A stretch of DNA of 64,000 nucleotides from Planococcus rifietoensis (GCF_001465795.2 NZ_CP013659.2:1134501-1198500), one strand, 5' to 3'. Shown: positions 17,706 through 26,977, counted from the stretch's first letter. Program-made: numbers and translations. Notes: generated by a model from the sequence alone, not told the origin.

Positions 17706-18734
17706 GTGTTTGGATTTGCTTCAAAAGATATCGGCATCGACCTCGGAACGGCGAATACGCTCGTCTATTTAAAAGGGCGCGGCATCGTGCTCCGGGAACC
17801 ATCGATTGTCATCAAGAACACCCGCACGAACGAAATCGTCGCTGTCGGCAAACGCGCGCGCGATATGATGGGCAGAACGCCTGCCAATATCGTCGCATTG
17901 CGGCCGATGCGCGATGGCGTCATCTCCGACTACGACACGACGCTCGCGATGATCAAGCATTGCATCAGTGAGGCGACCGGCAAAGCGCCTGGCAAATGGC
18001 GCGGCGGCAAAGTGATGATTTGCGTGCCATACGGCGTCACTTCAATTGAACAGCGCGCCGTTATGGATGCTGCGCGTGCAGTCGGGGCAGCGGAAGCTTA
18101 TACGATCGAAGAGCCCTTCGCTGCAGCAATTGGCGCAGGGCTTCCGGTATGGGAACCTGTCGGCAGCATGGTCGTCGATATAGGAGGCGGAACGGCGGAA
18201 GTCGCCATCATCTCGCTCGGCGGCATCGTATCGAGTGAATCGATCCGCGTCGGCGGGGACGAGATGGACGAGGCGATCAAGCATTACGTCCGCAAGCGCT
18301 ATAATGTCGTCATCGGTGAACGAACGGCTGAAAACCTGAAAATGGGCATCGGCACCGCCGCTGTCTTGAATGAGGAAGAGGCCGAGCTGGATATGGAAAT
18401 CCGCGGCCGCGACCTCGTGACCGGCTTCCCGAAAACCTTGACGATTACCGCAAAAGAAATGGAACAAGCCTTGAAAGAACCCGTCACGCGCATCGTCGAA
18501 GGCCTAGGCACCACGCTTGAGAAGACGCCGCCTGAACTGGCGTCTGATATCATGGACCGCGGCATCGTCTTGACGGGCGGCGGGGCGTTGTTGAAGAACC
18601 TCGACAAAGTGATTGCGGATGCGGTCGGCATGCCGGTGTTTACGGCGGACCATCCGCTTGATTGTGTCGCGCTCGGAACCGGGCGCGCACTTGAAGACTT
18701 CGACCGTTACCGCACGGCGATCGAAAGACGCTAA
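17706..18734 (+). CDS. mreB: Rod-shape actin homologue MreB
   Basis: 342 residues from GTG 17706, where AAGAAAGGA lies 8 bases upstream and the product starts [20 protein letters not shown] after the initiator. Actin-fold phosphate loops are visible at DLGTANT and [12 protein letters not shown], and the adenosine motif at [12 protein letters not shown]. MreB forms membrane-bound filaments that organise the elongasome with MreC and MreD, encoded next. The presence of the whole mreBCD set suggests a rod-shaped or formerly rod-shaped ancestor, although many planococci are cocci. Confidence 0.96.
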   Translation: MFGFASKDIGIDLGTANTLVYLKGRGIVLREPSIVIKNTRTNEIVAVGKRARDMMGRTPANIVALRPMRDGVISDYDTTLAMIKHCISEATGKAPGKWRGGKVMICVPYGVTSIEQRAVMDAARAVGAAEAYTIEEPFAAAIGAGLPVWEPVGSMVVDIGGGTAEVAIISLGGIVSSESIRVGGDEMDEAIKHYVRKRYNVVIGERTAENLKMGIGTAAVLNEEEAELDMEIRGRDLVTGFPKTLTITAKEMEQALKEPVTRIVEGLGTTLEKTPPELASDIMDRGIVLTGGGALLKNLDKVIADAVGMPVFTADHPLDCVALGTGRALEDFDRYRTAIERR

Positions 18735-18780
18735 GTTTTACTGCTCTACACGAGCCAATCAATAAGGAGGATGGCCTCAT

Positions 18781-19668
18781 ATGCCACAATTTTTATCGAA
18801 TAAGCGGCTTATCCTGTTGTTGATCGGCGTCATCCTGCTCGTCGCCTTGATTTCCTTGACGCTCCGGGACCGTGGCCAAGTGTCGCTGCCCGAACAGATT
18901 GTCAAGGAAGCGGTAGGCGCCGGGCAATCGGTATTTTCACGGCCCGCACATTTTGTGACCGGTGTTTTTGATAATATCGACTCGCTGATCAATACATTTG
19001 AAGAAAACCGCCTGCTGAAAGCGCGCCTTGAGGAATTTGCGGGCGTGCAGGCAGAAGTGACCGACCTTCGTTCCGAAAACGAGGAACTGAAAGAACTCGT
19101 CGGCAAAGAAGAAGATTTACGTGAATACAACCCAATCCAGGCAGTCGTCATTGCCCGCAACCCGGATCAATGGGAAGAGAAAATCATCTTAAACCGCGGC
19201 ACCAATCATGGCGTCAAAGAAAACATGGCCGTCATGACCGCTGGTGGCTTGATCGGCAAAGTAACGATCGTCACACCGACCACGTCGACCGTAGAACTGG
19301 TGACGACGCAAAACCCGAACTACCGCGTATCGGCGATGGTGCTCGGCGAGGATGACGTGTTCGGTTTGATCGAGGGCTATGACGCTGAGCGCCGCGAGCT
19401 GCTGCTCAAGCGCATCGATTTCTCGGTTGACTTGAAAGAAGGCGACAAAGTCGTCTCAAGCGGGCTTGGCGGCATTTTCCCGAAAGGCATTGTCATCGGG
19501 GAAATTACGGAAGTGACGATTGATGAATTCGGCTTGACGAAACTGGCATATGTCAAACCGGCAGCTGACTTCTCGATGCTCAATCACGTCGTTATCGCAG
19601 ACCGCCTCGCGCCGGAAGTGGACGGCGAAGACAACGGAATGACAGAAGAAGAGGAAGAGGAATCATGA
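18781..19668 (+). CDS. mreC: Rod-shape protein MreC
   Basis: 295 residues. One N-terminal transmembrane helix (LILLLIGVILLVALISLTL) is followed by a coiled coil (LEEFAGVQAEVTDLRSENEEL) and the two-beta-barrel extracellular domain (NRGTNHGVKENMAV, KEGDKVVSSGLGGIFPKG). The tail is acidic (TEEEEEES). The SD AAGGAGG lies 8 bases before the ATG. It overlaps mreD by 4 bases. Confidence 0.94.
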   Translation: MPQFLSNKRLILLLIGVILLVALISLTLRDRGQVSLPEQIVKEAVGAGQSVFSRPAHFVTGVFDNIDSLINTFEENRLLKARLEEFAGVQAEVTDLRSENEELKELVGKEEDLREYNPIQAVVIARNPDQWEEKIILNRGTNHGVKENMAVMTAGGLIGKVTIVTPTTSTVELVTTQNPNYRVSAMVLGEDDVFGLIEGYDAERRELLLKRIDFSVDLKEGDKVVSSGLGGIFPKGIVIGEITEVTIDEFGLTKLAYVKPAADFSMLNHVVIADRLAPEVDGEDNGMTEEEEEES

Positions 19669-20195
19669 TCCGCTTCCTCGTTCCCATCGTCTGCCTCGTG
19701 CTGTTTTTCGTCGAACCGATCTTCGGGTTGTTTTCGCCCTTGTCGATTGGCGGATCGCTGTATTACGTCGTCCCGCGTTTCCTCATTTTATTCCTGATCT
19801 TTTTGACCGTTTTCTATGAACTGCGCCATGCGTTGTTTTACGGTTTGTTCTTCGGCCTCTTGTATGATGTCTTTTACATTGATATTATTGGATTATATTC
19901 TTTTCTGTATCCGGCCGTCTGCCTGATCGCCGCGTACTTTTTCAAAAAGATTCCACAAAATCTGCTGTCAGCGACGCTGCTGGCACTCGGTCTTCTGCTC
20001 GCAATGGAAGTGGCACTTTACTTGTTCTTCCAATTGATCGGCTTGACCGATGCGCCAGCCGGGACGTTCCTGACATCCAGACTGTGGCCGACCTTAATCG
20101 CCAACGCCCTGTACTTAGGATTGCTTGGCTGGGTGTTCAGGTCGATGATGGTCACGCAAGATCCACAGCGTGGCACTAAGTTCGGGTTATATTAA
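19665..20195 (+). CDS. mreD: Rod-shape protein MreD
   Basis: A 176-residue, very hydrophobic membrane protein with about five or six transmembrane segments and the family-type block LYDVFYIDIIGLYSFLYP. It is translationally coupled to mreC (overlapping start) and its last base is shared with the minC start, so mreBCD and minCD form one transcription unit. Confidence 0.9.
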   Translation: MIRFLVPIVCLVLFFVEPIFGLFSPLSIGGSLYYVVPRFLILFLIFLTVFYELRHALFYGLFFGLLYDVFYIDIIGLYSFLYPAVCLIAAYFFKKIPQNLLSATLLALGLLLAMEVALYLFFQLIGLTDAPAGTFLTSRLWPTLIANALYLGLLGWVFRSMMVTQDPQRGTKFGLY

Positions 20196-20884
20196 TGAAA
20201 GCGCAGGTGACAGGTTTTTTGAAAAATATCGTGAATATCAAAGGAACGAACAAAGGGCTTCTCATCCAGCTCAATGATATGGCCTCCTATACGGAAATCC
20301 TCGATGAGCTGAAGAAGAAAGTATCCGACCCTGCGCTCGAAGGGGACGCGGAAGTACAGGTCCAATTGGCGAATCGCCATTACAGCAAAGCCCAGTTGGA
20401 AGAAATCAAGAAAGTCATCCATGACAATTCGAAGATGAAAGTGATCGGCACGAAATGCGATGTCGTCACCGTCGAAGAATGCAACCGGATGATCGCTGAG
20501 CGCCAGTCGGAAACTTACGTTGGCATCGTCCGTTCCGGGCAAGTCATCAAAGCTAAAGGCGACCTCGTCGTCATCGGCGACGTCAACCAGAACGGCCGCA
20601 TCGAAGCGGGCGGCAACGTCTATGTGCTCGGGCGCCTTAAAGGTTTTGCCCATGCAGGAGCTAGCGGCAATAAGGAAGCAGTCATTGCCGCATCGTGGCT
20701 TGAAGCAACGCACCTGAAGATTGCCGATGAACTCGAGACGATGACCGATGAACTCGACAGCTTGTCGGAGCAGCCTGAAATGGAATGCGCATATTTACAT
20801 ACCAGCGGCAAAATCATCATCGACCGTTTGCAGGAACTGAGATTCCTGCGGCCGCAAATTTCTACGTTTAAAGGAGGAAGCTAG
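20195..20884 (+). CDS. minC: Septum-site inhibitor MinC
   Basis: 229 residues. The N-terminal domain that blocks FtsZ is followed by the C-terminal beta-helix domain with repeated short turns (GQVIKAKGDLVVIGDVNQNG, GGNVYVLGRLKGFAHAG) that binds MinD. It lies directly upstream of minD with one base between. No minE is expected in Bacillales; division-site placement would go through DivIVA and MinJ-type proteins, which are not in this window. Confidence 0.93.
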   Translation: MKAQVTGFLKNIVNIKGTNKGLLIQLNDMASYTEILDELKKKVSDPALEGDAEVQVQLANRHYSKAQLEEIKKVIHDNSKMKVIGTKCDVVTVEECNRMIAERQSETYVGIVRSGQVIKAKGDLVVIGDVNQNGRIEAGGNVYVLGRLKGFAHAGASGNKEAVIAASWLEATHLKIADELETMTDELDSLSEQPEMECAYLHTSGKIIIDRLQELRFLRPQISTFKGGS

Positions 20885-20885
20885 T

Positions 20886-21689
20886 GTGGGAGAAGCTATC
20901 GTAATTACATCAGGCAAAGGAGGCGTCGGCAAAACGACGTCTACTGCGAACCTCGGCACTGCATTGGCTCTTCAAGGCAAAAAAGTGTGCTTGATCGATA
21001 CCGATATCGGGCTTCGCAACCTCGATGTTATTTTAGGCCTCGAGAACCGCATCATCTACGATTTGATCGATGTGCTCGAAGGCCGTTGCAAAATCCATCA
21101 GGCGCTTGTGAAAGACAAGCGTTTTGAAGACAAATTATTCTTGCTTCCGGCGGCACAGACGGCCGACAAGAACGACGTCAACCCGGAGCAGATGAAAGAA
21201 TTGATCGAAGGGATGAAAGCGGACTACGACTTCATCATCATCGATTGCCCGGCCGGCATCGAACAAGGCTACAAAAATGCCGTTGCCGGCGCTGACCGCG
21301 CGATTGTCATCACGACTCCGGAAATCTCCGCAGTGCGCGATGCTGACCGCATCATCGGTTTGCTGGAGTTGGAAGAAAACCTGGAAGCGCCGAAACTCAT
21401 CATCAACCGCATCCGCCCGCATTTGATGGAAGCGGGTGACGCACTCGATGTCAACGAGATCACGACGCATTTGTCGATCGATTTGCTCGGCATCGTGCCG
21501 GATGACGAACGCGTCATTTCGAGCTCGAACAAAGGCGAACCGGTCGTCATGGACCCATCGAACCCTGCAGCACTCGGCTACCGCAACATTGCGCGCCGCC
21601 TGCTAGGTGAATCGGTTCCGCTCATGACCATGGACAAGCCAAAACCCGGCATGTTCGGCAAACTGAAATCCATTTTCTCAAGCAAATAA
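20886..21689 (+). CDS. minD: Septum-site ATPase MinD
   Basis: 267 residues, GTG start after AAAGGAGGAAG. The deviant Walker A motif SGKGGVGKTT lies at the N-terminus, with LIDTDIGLRNLDVILG (switch I) and DFIIIDCPAGIE (Walker B). The C-terminus ends in an amphipathic stretch (MFGKLKSIFSSK) that fits the MinD membrane-targeting helix. In B. subtilis spoIVFA and spoIVFB follow minD; here a terminator and a long gene-free region follow. Confidence 0.95.
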   Translation: MGEAIVITSGKGGVGKTTSTANLGTALALQGKKVCLIDTDIGLRNLDVILGLENRIIYDLIDVLEGRCKIHQALVKDKRFEDKLFLLPAAQTADKNDVNPEQMKELIEGMKADYDFIIIDCPAGIEQGYKNAVAGADRAIVITTPEISAVRDADRIIGLLELEENLEAPKLIINRIRPHLMEAGDALDVNEITTHLSIDLLGIVPDDERVISSSNKGEPVVMDPSNPAALGYRNIARRLLGESVPLMTMDKPKPGMFGKLKSIFSSK

Positions 21690-21702
21690 TATTCAATAGT
21701 AG

Positions 21703-21732
21703 AAACGCCACTGCATTTGCGGTGGCGTTTTT
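21703..21732 (+). terminator. Terminator of the mreBCD-minCD operon
   Basis: AAACGCCAC pairs with GTGGCGTTT, followed by a T run, 14 bases after the minD stop. Confidence 0.85.
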
Positions 21733-21847
21733 GTGTTGAAAGATTTTTCTGAATGAAATGTAGGAGGAGGGACAAGGGGATACAAGACATTCTGCTGATA
21801 TGATATTACATTACGAATTCAAAAGAATAATAAAAATGAGTGTAATG

Positions 21848-21976
21848 GAGATTGCGCTTCAAGGGGCACGCTTGCCGAGGGGCGGGTGTTGAGCCAATGT
21901 GCCACAAAGAGCGCGGCACATTTGTCTCGCCAGCCCGCGCGGTCCCTCAGGCGTCGGCCCCTTTCCGCTTCATCTC
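21848..21976. repeat. 129-bp element with imperfect terminal inverted repeats
   Basis: The ends (starting GAGATTGCGC and finishing TTCATCTC) are inverted repeats matching at 14 of 20 positions. The inside is GC-rich and contains a hairpin, ATGTGCC/GGCACAT, at about 21896-21920. The surroundings are AT-rich. This is the layout of a small dispersed repeat or MITE-like element. No coding frame is convincing on either strand. Confidence 0.5.
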
Positions 21977-22048
21977 TACATTTAAAGTGGAAATTATTTT
22001 CATTTGTCACTGACATTAGCTTCGATAATTTGTTTCGGCGCTTGAAGG

Positions 22049-22215
22049 GGAAGTGATTCCCCCACTAGCCGGCAACTAACTATAGAAACAGATCTGCTTA
22101 AGCAAGCAAGAACCAATGAAATCTTTAAGCAGACCAGCGCCCAGGGTGAGCCGATGCCGTAAGACAGGTGTTCTTCCTGGCTTATGGCAAGAGGCCAACC
22201 CAAAGCAGGGAGGCG
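22049..22215 (+). ncRNA. Tandem structured element, copy A (167 nt, unknown RNA)
   Basis: The first of two direct repeats of equal length. It can fold as a 5' hairpin GGGGAA/TTCCCC (22047-22062 region) and a TCTGCTTAA/TTAAGCAGA hairpin. These are followed by one long nested stem: CGCC 22138-22141 with GGCG 22212-22215, GGGT 22144-22147 with ACCC 22198-22201, GCC with GGC, GCCGTAAG 22156-22163 with CTTATGGC 22181-22188, and CAGG 22165-22168 with CCTG 22176-22179. A G-U pair in the long stem would be an A-C mismatch on the opposite strand, which favours the plus strand. No known Rfam family is recognised and no poly-T terminator follows. Confidence 0.5.
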
Positions 22216-22292
22216 ATACTCCAAAATGAAATAAACTCGAACACGTGGAACCTCTCCACATATTTCATTCTTCAACTCACACAAACCGATAG

Positions 22293-22459
22293 GGAAGCGA
22301 TTTCCCCACTAGCCGGCAACTAACTATAGAAGCAAATCTGCTTCAGCAAGCAAGAACCAATGAAATCTCTAAGCCGACCAGCGCCCAGGGTGAGCCGATG
22401 CCGTAAGACAAGCGTTCTTCTTGGCTTATGGCAAGAGGCCAACCCCAAGCAGGGAGGCG
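22293..22459 (+). ncRNA. Tandem structured element, copy B (167 nt, unknown RNA)
   Basis: The second copy, 244 bases downstream of copy A, with about 11 substitutions and no indels over 167 bases. The same nested stem is preserved. At the inner helix the pair G22167-C22177 of copy A becomes A22411-T22421, a compensatory change that keeps base pairing. The 77-base spacer after copy A and the matching stretch after copy B are much less alike, and a short third partial start (GAAGCGAT) appears near 22536. The next genes are rplU-prp-rpmA, but a separate promoter and leader lie between. Confidence 0.5.
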
Positions 22460-22610
22460 CCCTTCCATAATGACGAAGATATGAAAACAAGCAACATTAC
22501 CACACACTTCATTCAATAATTCACAAGCCAGTAAAGAAGCGATATTTCATTACTTTAACCACAATCCCAAAAATGAAAAGCACACATCACCAACTCTTTT
22601 CAGTTCTCTG

Positions 22611-22640
22611 TTGACGCGGGTCTCTCCCGCATGATATTAT
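22611..22640 (+). promoter_or_regulatory. Promoter of rplU-prp-rpmA
   Basis: TTGACG and TATTAT are separated by 18 bases. The spacer itself contains a perfect GCGGG-tctct-CCCGC inverted repeat (22616-22630) that could be an operator. The start of transcription would fall just before the L21 leader. Confidence 0.75.
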
Positions 22641-22647
22641 TCTAATG

Positions 22648-22748
22648 TTATGTTTGTAGCGCACCCGTGCTACAACCGCTCGAACCAGGTCTTAAAGCAT
22701 CGCGAGATCACCTGGATAGGCGAGTCTTAGTCTAAGAGGAGGTGCAAG
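22648..22748 (+). promoter_or_regulatory. L21 ribosomal protein leader
   Basis: The 5' untranslated region has the L21-leader layout known upstream of rplU in Bacillales. It has a first hairpin TTGTAGC 22654-22660 with GCTACAA 22669-22675, then CGCTCGAACCAGGT, a GCGAGATCACCTGGATAGGCG block and the AGTCTTAG...CTAAGAGGAGG end that carries the SD. The family is thought to mediate autoregulation by L21. Confidence 0.85.
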
Positions 22749-22751
22749 GAT

Positions 22752-23060
22752 ATGTACGCAATTATTGAAACTGGTGGAAAACAAATCAAAGTGGAAGCTG
22801 GCCAAGAGATCTACGTTGAGAAAGTGAACGCAGAAGCTGGTGACACGGTAACATTTGACAGAGTTCTATTTGTAGGTGGAGACGATACTAAAGTGGGTGT
22901 TCCTTTCGTAGAAGGAGCAACTGTTACAGCGAAAGTTGAAAAACAGGGCCGCGGCAAGAAAATCACTGTCTTCAAATACAAAGCGAAAAAGAACTACCAC
23001 AAAAAACAAGGTCATCGTCAGCCATTCACGAAATTGACTGTTGATGCAATCAACCTGTAA
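22752..23060 (+). CDS. rplU: 50S ribosomal protein L21
   Basis: 102 residues, standard for bacterial L21 ([18 protein letters not shown] at the N-terminus, [12 protein letters not shown] near the end). AAGAGGAGGTGC gives a strong SD. It is first in the rplU-prp-rpmA operon and probably autoregulated through the leader. Confidence 0.97.
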   Translation: MYAIIETGGKQIKVEAGQEIYVEKVNAEAGDTVTFDRVLFVGGDDTKVGVPFVEGATVTAKVEKQGRGKKITVFKYKAKKNYHKKQGHRQPFTKLTVDAINL

Positions 23061-23062
23061 AA

Positions 23063-23392
23063 ATGATCCGGGTGACTATTCATCAAACCGACAGCTATAT
23101 TAAAGGCTTTGAAATGTCGGGGCATGCGGATTTTGCCGAACACGGCAAGGATCTGGTATGTGCCGGTGCTTCAGCTGTTTCCTTCGGGGCAGTGAACGCC
23201 ATTATGGAGCTGACGGGAATTGAGCCGGACATCGAACAGGCAGATAGCGGTTTTTTGAAAATCGACTTTCCGGAGAACATGGATAAAAAGACGGATGAGC
23301 AGGTTCAACTGCTTGTACGCGCTATGGTCATTTCTCTGGAAACGATTGAACATGAATATGCAGACTTTATAAAAATAACCTTCACAGCTTAG
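23063..23392 (+). CDS. prp: Ribosomal-processing cysteine protease Prp (YsxB)
   Basis: A 109-residue protease that removes the N-terminal extension of L27 in Firmicutes. The catalytic His is in SGHADFAEHGKD and the catalytic Cys in LVCAGASAVSFGAVNA, about 11 residues later, as in the family. It starts 2 bases after rplU and is followed by rpmA, whose product carries the matching cleavage site. Confidence 0.93.
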   Translation: MIRVTIHQTDSYIKGFEMSGHADFAEHGKDLVCAGASAVSFGAVNAIMELTGIEPDIEQADSGFLKIDFPENMDKKTDEQVQLLVRAMVISLETIEHEYADFIKITFTA

Positions 23393-23695
<303 letters not shown>

Positions 23696-23704
23696 TAAAA
23701 AACG

Positions 23705-23731
23705 AAAAGGGCTGCTTTCGCAGTCCTTTTT
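23705..23731 (+). terminator. Terminator of the rplU operon
   Basis: AAAAGGGCTGC...GCAGTCCTTTTT hairpin with T run, 10 bases after rpmA. Confidence 0.8.
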
Positions 23732-23824
23732 CTTTTGAAACAAGGTAATAGCCAAAACCCGCGCCGGGAAATCCGGCCGGAAACTTGGTATACTGGTTAA
23801 AAGTGCGTGAAAAGGAAGTGCATT

Positions 23825-24337
23825 ATGGACGACAGGCTAACGGTGGCACAATCGCTTCGGCATGCGCGCCATGATTTTTTGAATGAGCTGCAGATGATCA
23901 AATTGAATCTGGATTTGGGGCGCACAGACAGAGCCCAGGCGCTCATTCGTACGTATGCCGAAGCGGCTATGCACCAAAGCCGGCTGTCGGCTCTCTCTAT
24001 GCCTGAAACGGAAGAGTGGCTATTGACGGCTGGCTGGCGTTTTCCGGAATTGCGCCTAGTGATGTCCTGCGAAGCCAAGCGGGCGCCGCGCGAATTGGAT
24101 GCGGTGCTCTGCAGCTGGCTCGAGGCATTTGCGGAAAATGCAAAAGAAGCGTTTTCCGATGCTTGGCCATATCCGGTAGAGCTGCACATAATGGAAGCGG
24201 ACGGCCGGTTTTCACTGGAACTGTCAGGACCAGGCGACTGGTCGTCATTGATTTTGGATTCATCGCAATTAGCAATTGGTAAAGCGTGCGGATCGGATCG
24301 CTCGAAAGTTGAGATCCACGCACAGATGGAGGGATAA
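23825..24337 (+). CDS. spo0B: Spo0B-like phosphotransferase
   Basis: 170 residues from ATG 23825 (AAAGGAAGTG upstream). The N-terminal four-helix hairpin has the H-box [15 protein letters not shown], with His16 matching the phosphorylated His of B. subtilis Spo0B (RHDWMN). The C-terminal half is a degenerate ATPase-like domain. It lies between rpmA and obg exactly as in Bacillus. In sporulating bacteria Spo0B passes phosphate from Spo0F to Spo0A. Other sporulation genes expected in this region are missing, so the present role is uncertain. Confidence 0.8.
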   Translation: MDDRLTVAQSLRHARHDFLNELQMIKLNLDLGRTDRAQALIRTYAEAAMHQSRLSALSMPETEEWLLTAGWRFPELRLVMSCEAKRAPRELDAVLCSWLEAFAENAKEAFSDAWPYPVELHIMEADGRFSLELSGPGDWSSLILDSSQLAIGKACGSDRSKVEIHAQMEG

Positions 24338-24338
24338 T

Positions 24339-25628
24339 ATGTTTGTCGATCACGTAAAAGTATATGTAAAAGGTGGCGACGGCGGGGATGGCATGGTAGC
24401 ATTCCGCCGCGAAAAATATGTACCGAACGGCGGGCCAGCCGGAGGCGACGGAGGGAAAGGCGCTGATATCGTCTTCCAAGTCGATGAAGGCTTGCGCACG
24501 CTGATGGATTTCCGGTTCAAACGGATCTTTAAAGCTGAGCGCGGGACGCACGGCATGAGCAAAAACCAGCACGGCGCCAAAGCGCATGACACGATCATCA
24601 AAGTTCCACCGGGCACTGTCGTCAAAGACGCAGAAACTGGCGAAACGATTGCCGATTTGGTCGAAGAGGGCCAATCCGCTGTCATCGCACGCGGTGGGCG
24701 CGGCGGACGCGGCAACTCCCGTTTTGCGACGCCTCAAAACCCGGCTCCCGAACTTTCGGAAAAAGGCGAACCGGGCTTAGAGCGCAACGTCGTCTTGGAA
24801 TTGAAAGTATTGGCGGATGTCGGCCTGGTTGGCTTCCCGAGTGTCGGGAAATCGACGTTATTGTCGGTCGTTACTGCGGCTAAACCGAAAATCGGCGCGT
24901 ATCATTTCACGACGATCGTCCCGAATCTCGGAATGGTCCAAACAGAAGACCAGCGCAGCTTCGTCATGGCGGATTTGCCAGGATTGATCGAAGGCGCACA
25001 CGAAGGAATCGGCCTAGGCCATCAATTTCTGCGCCATATCGAACGGACACGCGTCATTGTCCACATCATCGATATGTCGGGTATGGAAGGCCGCGATCCT
25101 TATGAGGATTACGTGACCATCAACGAAGAATTGAAGCAATATAATATGCGCTTGACTGAACGCCCGCAACTGATTGTGGCGAACAAGATGGACATGCCGG
25201 ATGCGGAAGAAAACTTGGAAGAGTTCCGCAAAAAATTGCCGGAAGACGCAAAAGTGTTCCCGATTTCCGCATTGTCGCGAAAAGGTTTGAACAACCTGAT
25301 GTTTGCAGTAGCCGACTTGCTCGAAGTGACGCCTGAATTCCCGATGGAAGACGAGGCAGATCCGGATGCAGCGGATACGGTTCTTTACAAGCACGAATTG
25401 CAAGGCGACGGATTCGATATCTCACGCGACCCGGACGGTGCTTTTGTCCTTTCCGGCTATGCAATCGAGCGGATGTTCAAGATGACCGACTTCTCTCGTG
25501 AAGATTCGATTCGCCGATTCGCCCGCCAAATGCGCGGCATGGGCATTGATGATGCTCTTCGCGAGCGCGGGGCAGAAAACGGCGACACGGTCCGTTTGCT
25601 TGAATTTGAGTTCGAATTCACCGACTGA
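24339..25628 (+). CDS. obg: GTPase Obg
   Basis: 429 residues from ATG 24339 (GGAGGG upstream), the B. subtilis length. It has the glycine-rich Obg fold ([20 protein letters not shown]), the G domain with [19 protein letters not shown] and NKMD, and the C-terminal OCT domain. It is a ribosome-assembly GTPase linked to stress and stringent response. It starts right after the spo0B stop. Confidence 0.96.
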   Translation: MFVDHVKVYVKGGDGGDGMVAFRREKYVPNGGPAGGDGGKGADIVFQVDEGLRTLMDFRFKRIFKAERGTHGMSKNQHGAKAHDTIIKVPPGTVVKDAETGETIADLVEEGQSAVIARGGRGGRGNSRFATPQNPAPELSEKGEPGLERNVVLELKVLADVGLVGFPSVGKSTLLSVVTAAKPKIGAYHFTTIVPNLGMVQTEDQRSFVMADLPGLIEGAHEGIGLGHQFLRHIERTRVIVHIIDMSGMEGRDPYEDYVTINEELKQYNMRLTERPQLIVANKMDMPDAEENLEEFRKKLPEDAKVFPISALSRKGLNNLMFAVADLLEVTPEFPMEDEADPDAADTVLYKHELQGDGFDISRDPDGAFVLSGYAIERMFKMTDFSREDSIRRFARQMRGMGIDDALRERGAENGDTVRLLEFEFEFTD

Positions 25629-25644
25629 TGCGGAGGGTACTTGA

Positions 25645-26097
25645 ATGAAGGATATTTCGGAACAACGCTATTACCTGGTGCGGGAAGATGTACTGACGGA
25701 AGCGATGGTCAAGACGCTGGAAGTGAAAAAATTGCTTCAGCGCGACCGCATGTCCATTCTGGATGCGGTCGCACAGACTGGATTGTCGCGCTCGGCATTC
25801 TATAAATACCGTGACGCGGTTTTTCCGTTTCATTCCATCGTCAAAGAGCGGATCTTGACGGTTTTCCTGCAATTGGAAGATCGTTCTGGCACGCTTGCGA
25901 CTTTGCTTCAATCCGTTGCGGAAATGGGCTGCAATATTTTGACCATTCACCAGACCATTCCGATCCAAGGACGTGCGAACGTCACCTTGTCACTGGATGT
26001 GACGGCGATGGACGTCGACTTGGACATGTTCTTGCAGCAATTGAAAAAACTCGACTTTGTTGAGTCGGCCGATGTGGTATCAAGCGGTTCGTCATAA
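25645..26097 (+). CDS. pheB: ACT-domain protein PheB
   Basis: 150 residues. The N-terminal part ([20 protein letters not shown], with a helix-turn-helix-like [19 protein letters not shown]) is followed by an ACT domain ([21 protein letters not shown]). It is found upstream of pheA in Bacillales and presumed to sense an aromatic amino acid. The order obg-pheB-pheA matches B. subtilis. Confidence 0.88.
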   Translation: MKDISEQRYYLVREDVLTEAMVKTLEVKKLLQRDRMSILDAVAQTGLSRSAFYKYRDAVFPFHSIVKERILTVFLQLEDRSGTLATLLQSVAEMGCNILTIHQTIPIQGRANVTLSLDVTAMDVDLDMFLQQLKKLDFVESADVVSSGSS

Positions 26098-26116
26098 ATG
26101 TAGGGGGAATGAGTCC

Positions 26117-26977
26117 ATGACTAGAGAGAAAAAGAGAATTTCGTTTTTAGGTCCGGAAGCGTCGTTTACGCATTTGGCCACTTCTAAAGTATTTCCAACA
26201 GAACAGCTGATGCCGTATACGACCATTCCCGAATGCATTGAAGCGGTCGCGGATGGCACGGTCGATTATGCAGTCGTGCCGCTCGAGAACGCGCTCGAGG
26301 GATCGGTTCCGCTGACGGTGGATTATTTGTTCCACGAAGCGGAGCTTTATGTGACAGCGGAAGTGCTGTCGCCGATTGAGCAGCATTTGCTGGTCCATCC
26401 GGAAAACCGCGGCGCGGAATCATTCGAAGCGATCTATTCGCATCCACACGCTTTGGCGCAATGCCATAAGTTCCTGTACTACACTTACAAGCACACGCCG
26501 CTTGAGCAATACAGCTCGACAGCGGCGGCCGCTAAAATGGTAGCGGAATTGCCGGAGCGTAATATTGCGGCGATCGCTAATGACTACGCAGCGGAAAAAT
26601 ACGGTTTGGACATCGTACAGCGCGACATCCATGATTTTCATTTCAACCACACGCGCTTTTTCGTCCTGTCGAGAAGCAACCATAAATTGACTGACCCGGG
26701 CCACGAAGCGCAGATTAAGACGACTTTGATGATCACGCCGCCAAAAGACGACCGGTCTGGTGTTTTGCACCAGGTGCTGTCGGTATTCGCGTGGCGCCAA
26801 TTGAACTTGTCGAAGATCGAATCGCGTCCTTTGAAGACAGGGCTCGGCAATTATTTCTTTATCGCCGATGTACTGGAAGACGAGAATGCGGCGATGATGC
26901 GCGGTGCGTTCGAAGAGCTCACAGCTCTCGGCTGCGGTGTTAAAACGCTCGGTTCCTACTATACGTACAATTCATAA
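26117..26977 (+). CDS. pheA: Prephenate dehydratase
   Basis: 286 residues. ATG 26117 follows AGGGGGAATGAG. The dehydratase domain shows FLGPEASFTHLA and the VPLENALEGSVPLT block; the regulatory ACT domain carries the phenylalanine-binding ESRP motif (KIESRPLKTGLGNY). It converts prephenate to phenylpyruvate in phenylalanine synthesis. It is monofunctional, with no chorismate mutase part. Confidence 0.95.
   Translation: MTREKKRISFLGPEASFTHLATSKVFPTEQLMPYTTIPECIEAVADGTVDYAVVPLENALEGSVPLTVDYLFHEAELYVTAEVLSPIEQHLLVHPENRGAESFEAIYSHPHALAQCHKFLYYTYKHTPLEQYSSTAAAAKMVAELPERNIAAIANDYAAEKYGLDIVQRDIHDFHFNHTRFFVLSRSNHKLTDPGHEAQIKTTLMITPPKDDRSGVLHQVLSVFAWRQLNLSKIESRPLKTGLGNYFFIADVLEDENAAMMRGAFEELTALGCGVKTLGSYYTYNS

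Noticed and set aside
22131-22160. Similarity of GCGCCCAGGG to a group II intron 5' end
   Set aside because: The expected GTGYG start, domain V and a reverse transcriptase are missing, and the element is far too short.
22000-22284. 94-residue open frame on the minus strand across copy A of the tandem element
   Set aside because: The same frame in copy B is stopped, substitutions between copies are not concentrated at third positions, and there is no SD. Structural RNA explains the conservation better.
22049-22459. Tandem elements as T-boxes, c-di-GMP or lysine riboswitches
   Set aside because: No T-box sequence, no GEMM or lysine core motifs, and no aminoacylation or transport gene directly downstream.
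23997-24737. 246-residue minus-strand frame over spo0B and obg
   Set aside because: It is antisense to two well-supported genes and its protein has no recognisable features; long antisense frames are common at this base composition.
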